Source: an uncultured Gemmatimonadota bacterium (GTDB lineage Bacteria; Gemmatimonadota; Gemmatimonadetes; Gemmatimonadales; GWC2-71-9). From it: a stretch of 11,075 bases of DNA. A model generated the notes under the pieces. The model had not been told where the DNA came from, made no database searches, and saw nothing but the letters and a program-made list of their open reading frames with translations. Of the stretch, positions 1 through 6,442 are shown in pieces (position 1 is the first letter of the stretch; every line of letters begins with the position of its first letter). The stretch lies in contig CAMLLJ010000087.1 of assembly GCA_946480845.1 (NCBI GenBank), positions 1 through 11,075 of the forward strand. Reading direction: 5' to 3'. The position numbers and the translations under genes were made by a program.

Positions 1-2
1 CG

Positions 3-1580
3 GCCAGTGTGCTCTACGGCTCGGACGCACTGGGCGGGGTCATCAACGTGGTGGGCCGCGACCTCCCCGATGCCCTGGGTAAGCCGGCGTTCGTGCGCGC
101 GCGCGCGCGGGCGGCATTCGCCTCCAACGCGCGCATGCCCGAGGGTACGCTCGCCCTGGAAGGTGCCGTGGCGGGATTCGGCTTCCGCGCATCGGGCACC
201 GGCCGCTCGAGCGGCGACGTGCGCACCCCGGCCGGCCCGCTCGCCAACAGCGCGATCGAGACCCTCGGCGGCGACGCCTCGGCCGGGCTCCGCGGCCGCT
301 GGGGTGCGGCGCACCTGACCTTTGCCCATCGCGACGAGCGGCTGGAGCTGCACGAGGACCCCGCGGAGGCTCCCGGCGCGACGCCGTTCCAGCGCGTCGC
401 GGAAGACCGGCTCCACCTCGAGATGACCCTGCCGCTCTCGGGCGCGCACCTGGACGTCGACGCGGGCTGGGAGCGGAACCACCGCCGCGAATTCGAGGAG
501 TCAGGGGCCACCGAGGTGGCGCTGGGCCTGCTCTCCCGCACCGCGACGCTGGATCTCCGGCTCCACCACACCCCGCTCGGTCCGCTCGACGGCATCATCG
601 GCGTGAGCGGCTTCCGCACCAGCGTGGACAAGTTCGGCGAGGAGACCCTGGTGCCGGGCAGCGTCACCGAGAACGGCGCGCTCTTCCTCTCCGAGCAGGC
701 CGAGCTGGGCCGGGTGAACCTCTCGTTCGGGATGCGCTACGACCGGCGCGGCCTCGACGTGGACGCCGATGAGGACCTCGGCGTGGCCGCGCACCGGAGG
801 ACCTGGGACGCCGTGAGCGGAAGCGCCGGGATCCTCGTCAACCCCACGGCCGCCACGGCGGTGGTGCTCAACCTCGGGCGCGGCTTCCGCGCGCCCTCGA
901 CGTTCGAGCTCTTCGCCAATGGCGTGCATGAGGGCACCGCGCGGTTCGAGCGCGGCGATCCGGCGCTCGCGAACGAGCACTCGGTCAACCTCGACCTGGC
1001 GCTGCGGGTGCAGTCGAGCCGGGTGAGCGCGGAGCTGGGCGGGTTCGTGAACTTCGTGGAGAACTACATCTACCCCCGCCCGACCGGCATCGACGATCCG
1101 GCGAGCGGGTTCCAGATCTTCGAGTACACCCAGGGCAACGCGCGCCTCTACGGCATCGAGGCCGTCGGGGAGTATCACCCGACGGCCTGGCTGCACCTGC
1201 GCGCCACGGCGGACCAGGTCCGGGGGCAGAACCGCGAGCTCGGCATCCCGCTGCCGTTCGTCCCGCCGCTCCGGCTCACCTACTCGGCGCGGCTCGAGGG
1301 CGAGGCCATCGGCGCGATCGCCGGGCCGTACATCGCCCTGCAGGGGGAAACCAACGCGCGCCAGCGCCACCCGGACCCCGCCGACTTCGTGACCGGCGCC
1401 TACACCCTGGCGCACGCCGGCGGCGGGTTCTCCATTCCGGTGGCGGGCCGCATGGTGGGCCTCGACGTGCAGGTGCGCAACGCCTTCAACCGCAGCTACC
1501 GCAGCTTCCTCAGCCGCTACAAGACCTGGGCGCTCGACCCCGGCCGCAACATCGTGGTGCGCGCGTCCACGGCGTTCTGA
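3..1580 (+). CDS. TonB-dependent outer-membrane receptor (5' truncated)
   Basis: This is an outer-membrane beta-barrel that takes up a ligand using TonB energy; the ligand cannot be told from the sequence. The first visible codons (from base 3) read ASVLYGSDALGGVINVV, the conserved end of the TonB plug domain, so the signal peptide, TonB box and most of the plug lie upstream of the window. About 525 residues remain. They show alternating hydrophobic/polar strands, the barrel signature GRGFRAPSTFELFANG near bases 874-921, a later NARLYGIEA strand, and the typical ending VRNAFNRSYRSF...PGRN...STAF with a terminal Phe for barrel insertion. The overall pattern resembles the CirA/BtuB type rather than the very large SusC type. 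The stop is TGA at 1578-1580. Only 6 bp separate it from the stop of a converging lipoprotein gene. The family is clear; the substrate is unknown. Confidence 0.93.
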   Translation, partial: ASVLYGSDALGGVINVVGRDLPDALGKPAFVRARARAAFASNARMPEGTLALEGAVAGFGFRASGTGRSSGDVRTPAGPLANSAIETLGGDASAGLRGRWGAAHLTFAHRDERLELHEDPAEAPGATPFQRVAEDRLHLEMTLPLSGAHLDVDAGWERNHRREFEESGATEVALGLLSRTATLDLRLHHTPLGPLDGIIGVSGFRTSVDKFGEETLVPGSVTENGALFLSEQAELGRVNLSFGMRYDRRGLDVDADEDLGVAAHRRTWDAVSGSAGILVNPTAATAVVLNLGRGFRAPSTFELFANGVHEGTARFERGDPALANEHSVNLDLALRVQSSRVSAELGGFVNFVENYIYPRPTGIDDPASGFQIFEYTQGNARLYGIEAVGEYHPTAWLHLRATADQVRGQNRELGIPLPFVPPLRLTYSARLEGEAIGAIAGPYIALQGETNARQRHPDPADFVTGAYTLAHAGGGFSIPVAGRMVGLDVQVRNAFNRSYRSFLSRYKTWALDPGRNIVVRASTAF

Positions 1581-1586
1581 TGCGCG

Positions 1587-2084
1587 CTACTCTTCTCCGC
1601 CGCCCCCGCCACCCCCTTCGGGACGCGTGACCGTGAGCGCCACCGGGCCGAAGTCTTCGTGCTCGGGCTCGATGTGCGAGAGGGTGAAGTACACGAGGAG
1701 GGTCTGGCCTTCCTGGATCCCCGCGACGCTGCCGGCAAAGGGGCCGGAGCGGGTGAAGGTGACGCCGCTCGGGAGCGGCCCGCCGCTCGCGTCTCCCGCC
1801 ACGCCAAGCCGGAAGTCCTCGATGTTGATCACGGTTTCCGGCGACCCGTCGGGCTTGAGGAACTCGGCCGAGTTGATGGTGAAGCCCAGGTTGTCGATCG
1901 TGAGCGTCTGCAGCTGGAACCCGTTGGCCGTCGCCGTATAGTCCACGTCCGAGTTCAGGTTCAGGATCATGGTCGCGACGTCCGGCTCCGTGGCGACCGG
2001 GTCGGTCTGGCCCGCGTCGCAGGCGCCCACGGCGAGCAGGGAGGCGAGCGTCAGGACCGGGGAAAGGCGCAGGAAGGACCTCAT
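1587..2084 (-). CDS. Putative lipoprotein, paralogue A of a tandem pair, unknown function
   Basis: A 165-residue exported protein of a family I do not recognise. I chose the ATG at 2084 because an AGGAG lies 5 bases upstream and a lipoprotein signal follows directly: MRSF, a hydrophobic stretch, then LLAVGAC with the acylated Cys at residue 22. The open frame extends upstream, but that part lies antisense to nothing meaningful and lacks these signals. The mature part (about 37-154) is beta-rich with no catalytic motif that I can name. It contains a GGPLP motif at about 101-105 and ends in a Gly run followed by EE. It aligns by eye over most of its length with the lipoprotein encoded just upstream (2168-2662), especially residues 93-154. 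The gap to that gene is 83 bp on the same strand, so they are probably co-transcribed. It converges on the TonB receptor with a 6-bp gap. Confidence 0.85.
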   Translation of the reverse strand: MRSFLRLSPVLTLASLLAVGACDAGQTDPVATEPDVATMILNLNSDVDYTATANGFQLQTLTIDNLGFTINSAEFLKPDGSPETVINIEDFRLGVAGDASGGPLPSGVTFTRSGPFAGSVAGIQEGQTLLVYFTLSHIEPEHEDFGPVALTVTRPEGGGGGGGEE

Positions 2085-2167
2085 GGAGACTCCTGTTGAG
2101 TGGCACCAGTACGCAGGACGACCTGATTCAATGACGCTCCGGAGGCGCCGCGGCCCACAGGCCCGCC

Positions 2168-2662
2168 TCAGATGGCGCCGGCGGGCCTGTCGCCCCCGCC
2201 GTCGTGGCTGCGGCGCTCCAGGGTGATGGGCCAGGGCCCGAGCAGGTAGCGGCCGGTGGTCGTTTCGTACAATCCTACCCAGAGCTCGACCGCCTGCCCC
2301 GGCGCGATCCAGTAGAGCGAGCCGCTGAAGGCATCGTACCGGTTGAAGACGATCCGCTCCGGCAGCGGGCCGCCGTCGGGCGTGCCGGCCACCGTGAGCT
2401 GGTGGCTGGCCGCGTTCACCGCGCCGGCGGCGGCGGCACCCTGGAAGGTGGCGCCCAGGCGGATGCCTCCCTTGTTGACCTGAATGTGCTGGATGGAGAA
2501 CCCGCCTGGATTCGACGCGACGTAGGTGCGCCCGTCGATGCGGGCGGACATGCGGATCTCGCCGTCGGGCGCGGGAGCTTCGGGAAGCCGGGGAATGGTG
2601 AGCGCATCGGCCTGGCAGGCGGCCGCGAGGGCGAGAAGGGCAACGAGCGATGCGCGCGGCAT
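2168..2662 (-). CDS. Putative lipoprotein, paralogue B of a tandem pair, unknown function
   Basis: A 164-residue exported protein, likely anchored in the membrane by a lipid. The ATG at 2662 has an excellent GGAGGAGG-type ribosome site a few bases upstream. The start MPRASLVALLALAAAC is a lipoprotein signal with Cys at residue 16; a longer in-frame start up to 2728 would bury this signal and is not favoured. The mature part is beta-rich and shares with the downstream lipoprotein the segments Y-x-A...GF-x-[IL]-Q, VAG...GGPLP, F-x-R...F-x-GS and a closing GP-x-x...T-x-x-R. About a third of positions are identical over the last 62 aligned residues by hand count. It also ends in a Gly/Asp-rich tail. 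It lies 69 bp downstream of the triple-GAF gene on the same strand. No function is known to me; a ligand-binding or scaffold role in the envelope is only a guess. Confidence 0.85.
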   Translation of the reverse strand: MPRASLVALLALAAACQADALTIPRLPEAPAPDGEIRMSARIDGRTYVASNPGGFSIQHIQVNKGGIRLGATFQGAAAAGAVNAASHQLTVAGTPDGGPLPERIVFNRYDAFSGSLYWIAPGQAVELWVGLYETTTGRYLLGPWPITLERRSHDGGGDRPAGAI

Positions 2663-2731
2663 GGGAACCTCCTCCGGCCCGACGGGCCACGTTCCCTGTA
2701 CCGTACCGCGGCCCGCCGGGCCCCGCAACTG
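2663..2731 (-). promoter_or_regulatory. Structured leader of lipoprotein B with two near-identical 13-nt palindromes
   Basis: The 69-bp gap between the triple-GAF gene and lipoprotein B holds two palindromes that differ only at the centre: GGCCCGACGGGCC (2676-2688) and GGCCCGCCGGGCC (2710-2722), 34 bp apart. In the minus-strand transcript the first palindrome is enclosed by a 6-bp outer stem, GGGAAC (bases 2696-2691) with GUUCCC (2668-2663). This places the ribosome site (bases 2675-2669) in the internal loop, just before the AUG at 2662. The hairpins could end transcription of the GAF gene, control translation of the lipoprotein, or bind a dimeric protein. No U-run follows either one. The symmetry is seen in the sequence; the role is inferred. 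Confidence 0.4.
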
Positions 2732-4204
2732 TCAGAGCCGGGGGGAGCGCTTCCAGCCGGGCAGCATCGGCGGCGGGGACACGGCACTGCGGCGGAGCAG
2801 CTCGAGATGCGGCGCCACGGCGTCGGCGAGCTGGCGCGCGGTCTCCTCATCGCCCCCGCCGAACATCCCCTCCTGGTGCGCGGTCAGGATCATGGCGCCG
2901 ATCACCCGGCCCGCCACGCGCAGGGCGACGATCAGCTCGGTGCGCCCCTCACTGTCGGCCACGAAGCTGCCCACCTCGCCGCGCACGACGCGGCCCAGGG
3001 GCGATTCGCCCGCGGCCGCCTGGGGCAGGTCGGCAAGGGCGCGGCGCTCGCCGGGGATGACCATTGCGACGCGGGTCGCGTCGCCCAGCACCAGGGCGAA
3101 GTGCATCTCGTCGAACATGATGGCGCCGGCGGCCTCGGACTGGACGCGGCGCATCGCCTCCGCGGGATCGCTCACGGTGGCGAGCGCCTCGAGGACGCGC
3201 GCGAGGCGGGAGGGGAGGCTCCGCTGCATCGCCACATGGCTGCGCAGCACCTGCAGGTGTCCCGCCATGACGAACGCGTCCACGCGGGGCGCCACGATCG
3301 GCGCGAGGCGGTCGAGCAGCGCCGTATCGTCCTCGTTGTAGAGGCGCGGCTCTCGGCTGCCGAGGAGCAAGGCGCCCACCGTGCGGCCGCCGATGGCCAG
3401 GCGGATGCCGGCCGTCGAGCGCATGTCGTCCCATCCGGGCGCGGCGCCGAGCACCGGCGTCTCGTCGGCACGGCCGGAGAGCAGGAGCGGCCTCGCGCCC
3501 GGCGCCAGGAGGCGCGACAGCTCGCCGCTTCCGTTGCCGACCACGAGGTCGGGATCTCCCCAGAGCGGACCGCCCGGATGTTCGCCCATGCGGTACCACT
3601 GCTGGGCCGACGAGCCGGGCACCAGCAGCTCGAGGCGGTCATGGCGCACCAGCGAGGTGAGCGCGGCCGAGAGGTCGCGCGACAGGTCGCGCGGCATGCG
3701 GGCGCCGGCACACGCTTCGGCGACGGCGGCGATCGCCTTCGAGATCGTCGCCTCGCTCCGCTCCGGCCCCGGCGGGCCGTCGGGACGCCAGCGCCGCGCC
3801 AGCCGCGCGAGGGACGGCGCCAGCGCGTCGGCTGCGAGCTGCGCGGCGCTCCGCTCGCGCGGCCCGTGCGACGCATCGGCCAGTGCAGCGAAGAGCAGGA
3901 GGCCGACGTCCGCGCCTTCGTAGGTCGCGACCACCGCGGTGGTGGACCGGTAGCCGGCGCCGCGCACGATCTCCTCCAGCAGCGCGAGCTGCCCCCGGCC
4001 GACGGCCGGCGGCTCCGGCACCGCGAGGCGGTCCGCCGCCAGCTCGGCGGGACCCAGCAGCACGCTTCCGCCACTCGCCGGATAGAGCCAGAATCCGAGC
4101 AGGTCGTGGGGAACGTCGGAGGCCAGCGCGCTGGAGAGCGCCTGGTACCAGGTGAGCAGGGTGAGCGGATCGGCAGGATCGTCGCCCGGCCGGAGCAGCG
4201 GCAC
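2732..4204 (-). CDS. Triple-GAF-domain protein without an output domain
   Basis: A cytoplasmic protein of about 490 residues, with no signal peptide or membrane segment, made of three consecutive GAF-like modules. Counting from the GTG at 4204 they lie near residues 14-138, 152-310 and 333-471. Each ends in the same pattern: an R-[ST] or R-T strand, then G-x-x-[VI]-G-x-[LM]-[LI]-L, then an acidic helix with LA-x-x-[IVL]-AP. GAF domains bind small ligands (cyclic nucleotides, haem, bilins, amino acids) or mediate dimer formation. Here no kinase, GGDEF, HTH or phosphatase domain follows, so the signalling partner must be another protein. An ATG at 4270 would add 22 Pro/Gly-rich residues but has no ribosome site. 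The GTG at 4204 has GGAGG eight bases upstream and starts just before domain 1, so I chose it. Two lipoprotein genes follow on the same strand. Confidence 0.82.
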   Translation of the reverse strand: MPLLRPGDDPADPLTLLTWYQALSSALASDVPHDLLGFWLYPASGGSVLLGPAELAADRLAVPEPPAVGRGQLALLEEIVRGAGYRSTTAVVATYEGADVGLLLFAALADASHGPRERSAAQLAADALAPSLARLARRWRPDGPPGPERSEATISKAIAAVAEACAGARMPRDLSRDLSAALTSLVRHDRLELLVPGSSAQQWYRMGEHPGGPLWGDPDLVVGNGSGELSRLLAPGARPLLLSGRADETPVLGAAPGWDDMRSTAGIRLAIGGRTVGALLLGSREPRLYNEDDTALLDRLAPIVAPRVDAFVMAGHLQVLRSHVAMQRSLPSRLARVLEALATVSDPAEAMRRVQSEAAGAIMFDEMHFALVLGDATRVAMVIPGERRALADLPQAAAGESPLGRVVRGEVGSFVADSEGRTELIVALRVAGRVIGAMILTAHQEGMFGGGDEETARQLADAVAPHLELLRRSAVSPPPMLPGWKRSPRL

Positions 4205-4210
4205 GAGCGG

Positions 4211-4219
4211 CCCCTCCCC
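4211..4219 (-). promoter_or_regulatory. Ribosome binding site supporting the GTG start of the GAF gene
   Basis: On the minus strand this reads GGGGAGGGG. Its GGAGG core ends 8 bases before the GTG at 4204. The alternative ATG at 4270 is preceded by a pyrimidine-rich stretch with no purine-rich site, so this motif argues for the shorter protein. A leaderless transcript starting at the ATG cannot be excluded. Confidence 0.5.
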
Positions 4220-4270
4220 GGGCGCGCCGGGGGCGGGACTGCGGTCGCGGCTGCCGGGCAGGGGTCGCAT

Positions 4271-4443
4271 TGGGGTACAATGGAAGGAGCAGGAGCCGTG
4301 CCGGGCGCCATGCCCGGCGTTCCACGATGCAAGACATTGCAGTTCATGGGGTTACAGCAAAGCTCGGCGCCGACCGATGGTGCGGGGCCGATGCTGCGGG
4401 GGATTTCGCAACGTTGCGAGGCAACTCTATCGCGGGGGCCGGG
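4271..4443. promoter_or_regulatory. Divergent regulatory region between the GAF and heavy-metal-associated genes
   Basis: This region is the only clearly AT-richer patch nearby (about 4320-4360) and must hold promoters for both divergent genes, although no clear -35/-10 pair stands out. It holds several inverted repeats. A perfect 7-bp pair, GCCGGGC (4300-4306) and GCCCGGC (4312-4318), has a 5-nt loop. A perfect 12-bp palindrome, CGCAACGTTGCG, lies at 4407-4418 and overlaps a second one, GTTGC-GAG-GCAAC, at 4413-4425. A CATTG-GGGTA-CAATG repeat lies at 4268-4282 over the upstream ATG. The 12-bp palindrome ends 25 bp before the start of the metal-binding gene, where an operator could sit. These repeats do not match the CueR, CsoR or ArsR consensus operators as I know them. 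Confidence 0.4.
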
Positions 4444-4656
4444 ATGGCCAGGATCGTACTGCACGTCGAGGGAATGAGCTGCGGACACTGCCTGAACGCG
4501 GTCAGCCGGGCGCTGGCGGAGTCCCCGGGGGTCACGGTCGAATCGGTGCGGATGGGGCGGGCCGAAGTGGACTACGATGAGCGGGTCACCTCGCCGGGGG
4601 CGGTCGCGGCGGCGGTGGCCGATGCCGGCTACCCCGCCACGATCCAGCCCGCCTGA
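4444..4656 (+). CDS. Small heavy-metal-associated (HMA) domain protein, Atx1/CopZ-like
   Basis: A 70-residue stand-alone HMA domain that probably binds Cu(I) or another soft metal and passes it to a partner such as a P-type ATPase. The metal loop GMSCGHC is complete, with Cys13 and Cys16. The predicted fold follows the usual beta-alpha-beta-beta-alpha-beta order, and the GY near residues 62-63 is the tyrosine typical of bacterial copper chaperones of this family. I chose the ATG at 4444 because HMA homology begins right there and the length matches the family (about 65-75). Upstream in-frame ATGs at 4270 and 4327 would add a non-conserved arginine-rich leader. The ribosome site (GGGGG) is weak. 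No metal ATPase, regulator or oxidase is visible nearby. It converges with a 7-bp gap on the DUF4397 gene. The specific metal is unknown. Confidence 0.85.
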   Translation: MARIVLHVEGMSCGHCLNAVSRALAESPGVTVESVRMGRAEVDYDERVTSPGAVAAAVADAGYPATIQPA

Positions 4657-4665
4657 CCGCGGGCT
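4646..4665. terminator. Hairpin spanning the two convergent stop codons (possible bidirectional terminator)
   Basis: AGCCCGC (4646-4652) and GCGGGCT (4659-4665) form a perfect 7-bp GC-rich stem with a 6-nt loop. The structure covers the last codons and stop of the HMA gene (4654-4656) and the stop of the DUF4397 gene (4666-4664). It can form in both transcripts. No T-run follows on either strand, so it is at best a factor-dependent or weak terminator, or an RNA 3'-end stabiliser. Confidence 0.4.
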
Positions 4666-5407
4666 AGCGCTCCCGCACCACGACGAAGCCGAGCGCGGTC
4701 GTATCGGACGAGGAGAGGACCACGGTGCGCACGTGGCCGGCGGCCATCTCGATGGGGCCGGTGTCGAGCACCAGCGTCTCGGTGCCGTCATGCGTGAAGC
4801 GCACCCGGTAGACGCCTGGATCGCGCTCGACGTACCCCGGAAACTCGGGTGAAAGGCCCGTGCCGTAGCGGAACGGCTCGATCAGCGGGAGATTGCCGGT
4901 GAGCGGTGCGTCGGCCGTGGTCAGGTAGACATCGAGCGGCGGCGCGTCCGACGCGTTGTGGATGACGCGGAGCTTCACCTTCGACTCGCCGGGGATCGCG
5001 CCGGTATCGGCGGCGCTGGACGGCGGCGGGGTCAGGGGGACGCCGACCGCCGTGTCGGCGGCGATGTTGATCTCGCGCTCATTGCCGGCATCGCCGTAGA
5101 GCAGCGTGTACCGCATGCCGCCGATGAGCTCGTAGGTGCGGGCGCTCAGCACCTCGCGCACGCCCGCGTCGCGGATCTCCAGCGCCGCGTCGCCGGCCGG
5201 TACGTCCACGAACGCCGAGGTGCGCGCGAACTCGAGGCCCTGGACCACGGCCGTTCCTTCGACGAGCAAGTCTATGGACGGCGCCCCGCTCCGGGCGTGC
5301 ATGACGCGGACCTGCGCAATATCGGCGGCCGGGCCGGTGTCCGAGCCGCAGGCGGCGGCGAGCCCGGCGGCGAGCACCGCGATGCTGAGCGAAACCCTGC
5401 GATTCAT
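4664..5407 (-). CDS. DUF4397 domain lipoprotein
   Basis: A 247-residue exported lipoprotein. MNRRVSLSIAVLAAGLAAAC is a clear type II signal with the acylated Cys at residue 20. Two diverged halves each begin with the DUF4397 signature: AQVRVMHARSGAPSIDLLVEG (about 31-51) and VKLRVIHNASDAPPLDVYL (about 144-162). A Pro/Ser linker at about 126-140 separates them. DUF4397 proteins are beta-sandwich extracytoplasmic domains of unknown biochemical role, often in lipoproteins or in surface proteins with several copies. The first half keeps the strand order but has drifted more than the second. The start at 5407 has GGAAG nine bases upstream. The gene diverges from the PhzF gene with a 100-bp gap and converges on the HMA gene with a 7-bp gap. 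The domain assignment is firm; the function is not known. Confidence 0.9.
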   Translation of the reverse strand: MNRRVSLSIAVLAAGLAAACGSDTGPAADIAQVRVMHARSGAPSIDLLVEGTAVVQGLEFARTSAFVDVPAGDAALEIRDAGVREVLSARTYELIGGMRYTLLYGDAGNEREINIAADTAVGVPLTPPPSSAADTGAIPGESKVKLRVIHNASDAPPLDVYLTTADAPLTGNLPLIEPFRYGTGLSPEFPGYVERDPGVYRVRFTHDGTETLVLDTGPIEMAAGHVRTVVLSSSDTTALGFVVVRER

Positions 5408-5507
5408 CGTCGCCTGCTTCCAGATCGGGTATCGATGCGCCGGGCCGGGCCGGCGGGATCCGTGACGATAGACCCCGTACGCATGCGCGCGGTCACCGGA
5501 GGCACGG

Positions 5508-6440
5508 ATGGAGCTGAAGTATCACCTGCTGGACGTGTTCACGGAGGCACCGTTCGGCGGCAACCAGCTCGCCGTGTTTCCGGGCGCGGAGGGGCTCGAC
5601 GCCGAGGCCATGCAGCGCATCGCCGGAGAGCTCGCCCTCTCGGAGACGGCCTTCGTGCTGCCCTCCCGGCGCCCCGAGGCGGCGTGGCGCCTGCGCATCT
5701 TCACGCCCCGGATCGAGCTTCCGTTCGCCGGCCATCCCTCGATCGGCGCGGCGCGGCTCCTGGCCGACCTGGGGATGGTGCAGCGCGCCGCCGGCGAGGC
5801 GCGGTTCGCACTCGACGAGGAAGCCGGCCTGGTGCCGGTGCGCGTCCGCTACGACACCGGCACCGAGCCCTTCGCCGAGCTGACGGCGGCGCGGATCCCC
5901 GTCCGCGGCCCCGAGCCGCCGGCGGTCCCGCTGCTCGCCGCCATGCTCGGGATCGACGTGCAGGACATCGATACCAGTGGTGCGGGGCCCAGCGCGTGGT
6001 CCGCGGGAGTGCCGTTCCTCTTCGTCCCGCTCCGGAGCGTTGCCGCGCTGGCGCGCGCGCGGGTCGATCTCGACCAGTGGCGCACCCTCCTCTCGGCCTG
6101 GTGGGCGGTGCACCTGTACCTGTTCGTGCCCGCCGTCCCGTCCGGCGACATCCGCGCACGCATGTTCGCGCCCGCCATGGGCATCGGGGAGGACCCGGCC
6201 ACCGGCGCCGCCGCGGCCGCCATCGCGGGCCTGCTCGCGGACTCCGCGCCCGCGGGCGACGATACCCTGCGCTGGAACATCCGCCAGGGCGTCGAGATGG
6301 GGCGCGCGAGCCTGCTGGCCGTCGCAGCCGACCGGTCGGGCGGACGGCTCACCGAAGTTCGCGTGGGCGGCGCGTCGGTTCGCCTCGGCGACGGCGTGCT
6401 GCGCCTCGAGCGAGATCACCTTTCCTCCCACACACGGTGA
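5508..6440 (+). CDS. PhzF family isomerase/epimerase
   Basis: A 310-residue cytoplasmic enzyme of the PhzF superfamily, built like diaminopimelate epimerase from two similar lobes. Visible family motifs are YHLLDVFTEAPFGGNQLAVF at the start, LSETAFV with the catalytic Glu46, FTPRIELPFAGHPSIGAA with GHP at 75-77, GIGEDPATGAAAAA at about 225-238, and RQGVEMGRAS near the end. In Pseudomonas, PhzF isomerises dihydro-3-hydroxyanthranilate on the way to phenazines. Most homologues, as here, lie outside any phenazine cluster and have unknown substrates, so a phenazine role should not be assumed. The ATG at 5508 has GGAGG seven bases upstream and gives the usual full length. The serine hydrolase gene follows at once: its ATG lies 2 bp after the stop, and a possible GTG start overlaps the stop as GTGA. 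Confidence 0.95.
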   Translation: MELKYHLLDVFTEAPFGGNQLAVFPGAEGLDAEAMQRIAGELALSETAFVLPSRRPEAAWRLRIFTPRIELPFAGHPSIGAARLLADLGMVQRAAGEARFALDEEAGLVPVRVRYDTGTEPFAELTAARIPVRGPEPPAVPLLAAMLGIDVQDIDTSGAGPSAWSAGVPFLFVPLRSVAALARARVDLDQWRTLLSAWWAVHLYLFVPAVPSGDIRARMFAPAMGIGEDPATGAAAAAIAGLLADSAPAGDDTLRWNIRQGVEMGRASLLAVAADRSGGRLTEVRVGGASVRLGDGVLRLERDHLSSHTR

Positions 6441-6442
6441 CC

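Noticed and set aside
93..111. Alternating CG run inside the TonB receptor (possible Z-DNA or slippage site)
   Set aside because: It encodes a plausible VRARARA stretch in frame and is short. In such GC-rich DNA it is expected by chance.
4270..4443. N-terminal extension of the HMA protein
   Set aside because: The extra 58 residues are arginine-rich and not HMA-like, and the region contains palindromes typical of regulatory DNA.
2204..4477. Plus-strand open frame of 757 codons antisense to the GAF gene
   Set aside because: High-GC DNA leaves the antisense frame open. The translation is Gly/Arg/His-rich with no domain, while the minus strand shows clear GAF modules.
5508..6440. Phenazine biosynthesis gene cluster
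   Set aside because: Only a PhzF-family member is present, with no other phz genes, and most family members are unrelated to phenazines.
4958..6442. Long in-frame extension upstream of the serine hydrolase
   Set aside because: It runs antisense through the DUF4397 gene and across the PhzF gene in another frame. The signal peptide at 6443 marks the true start.
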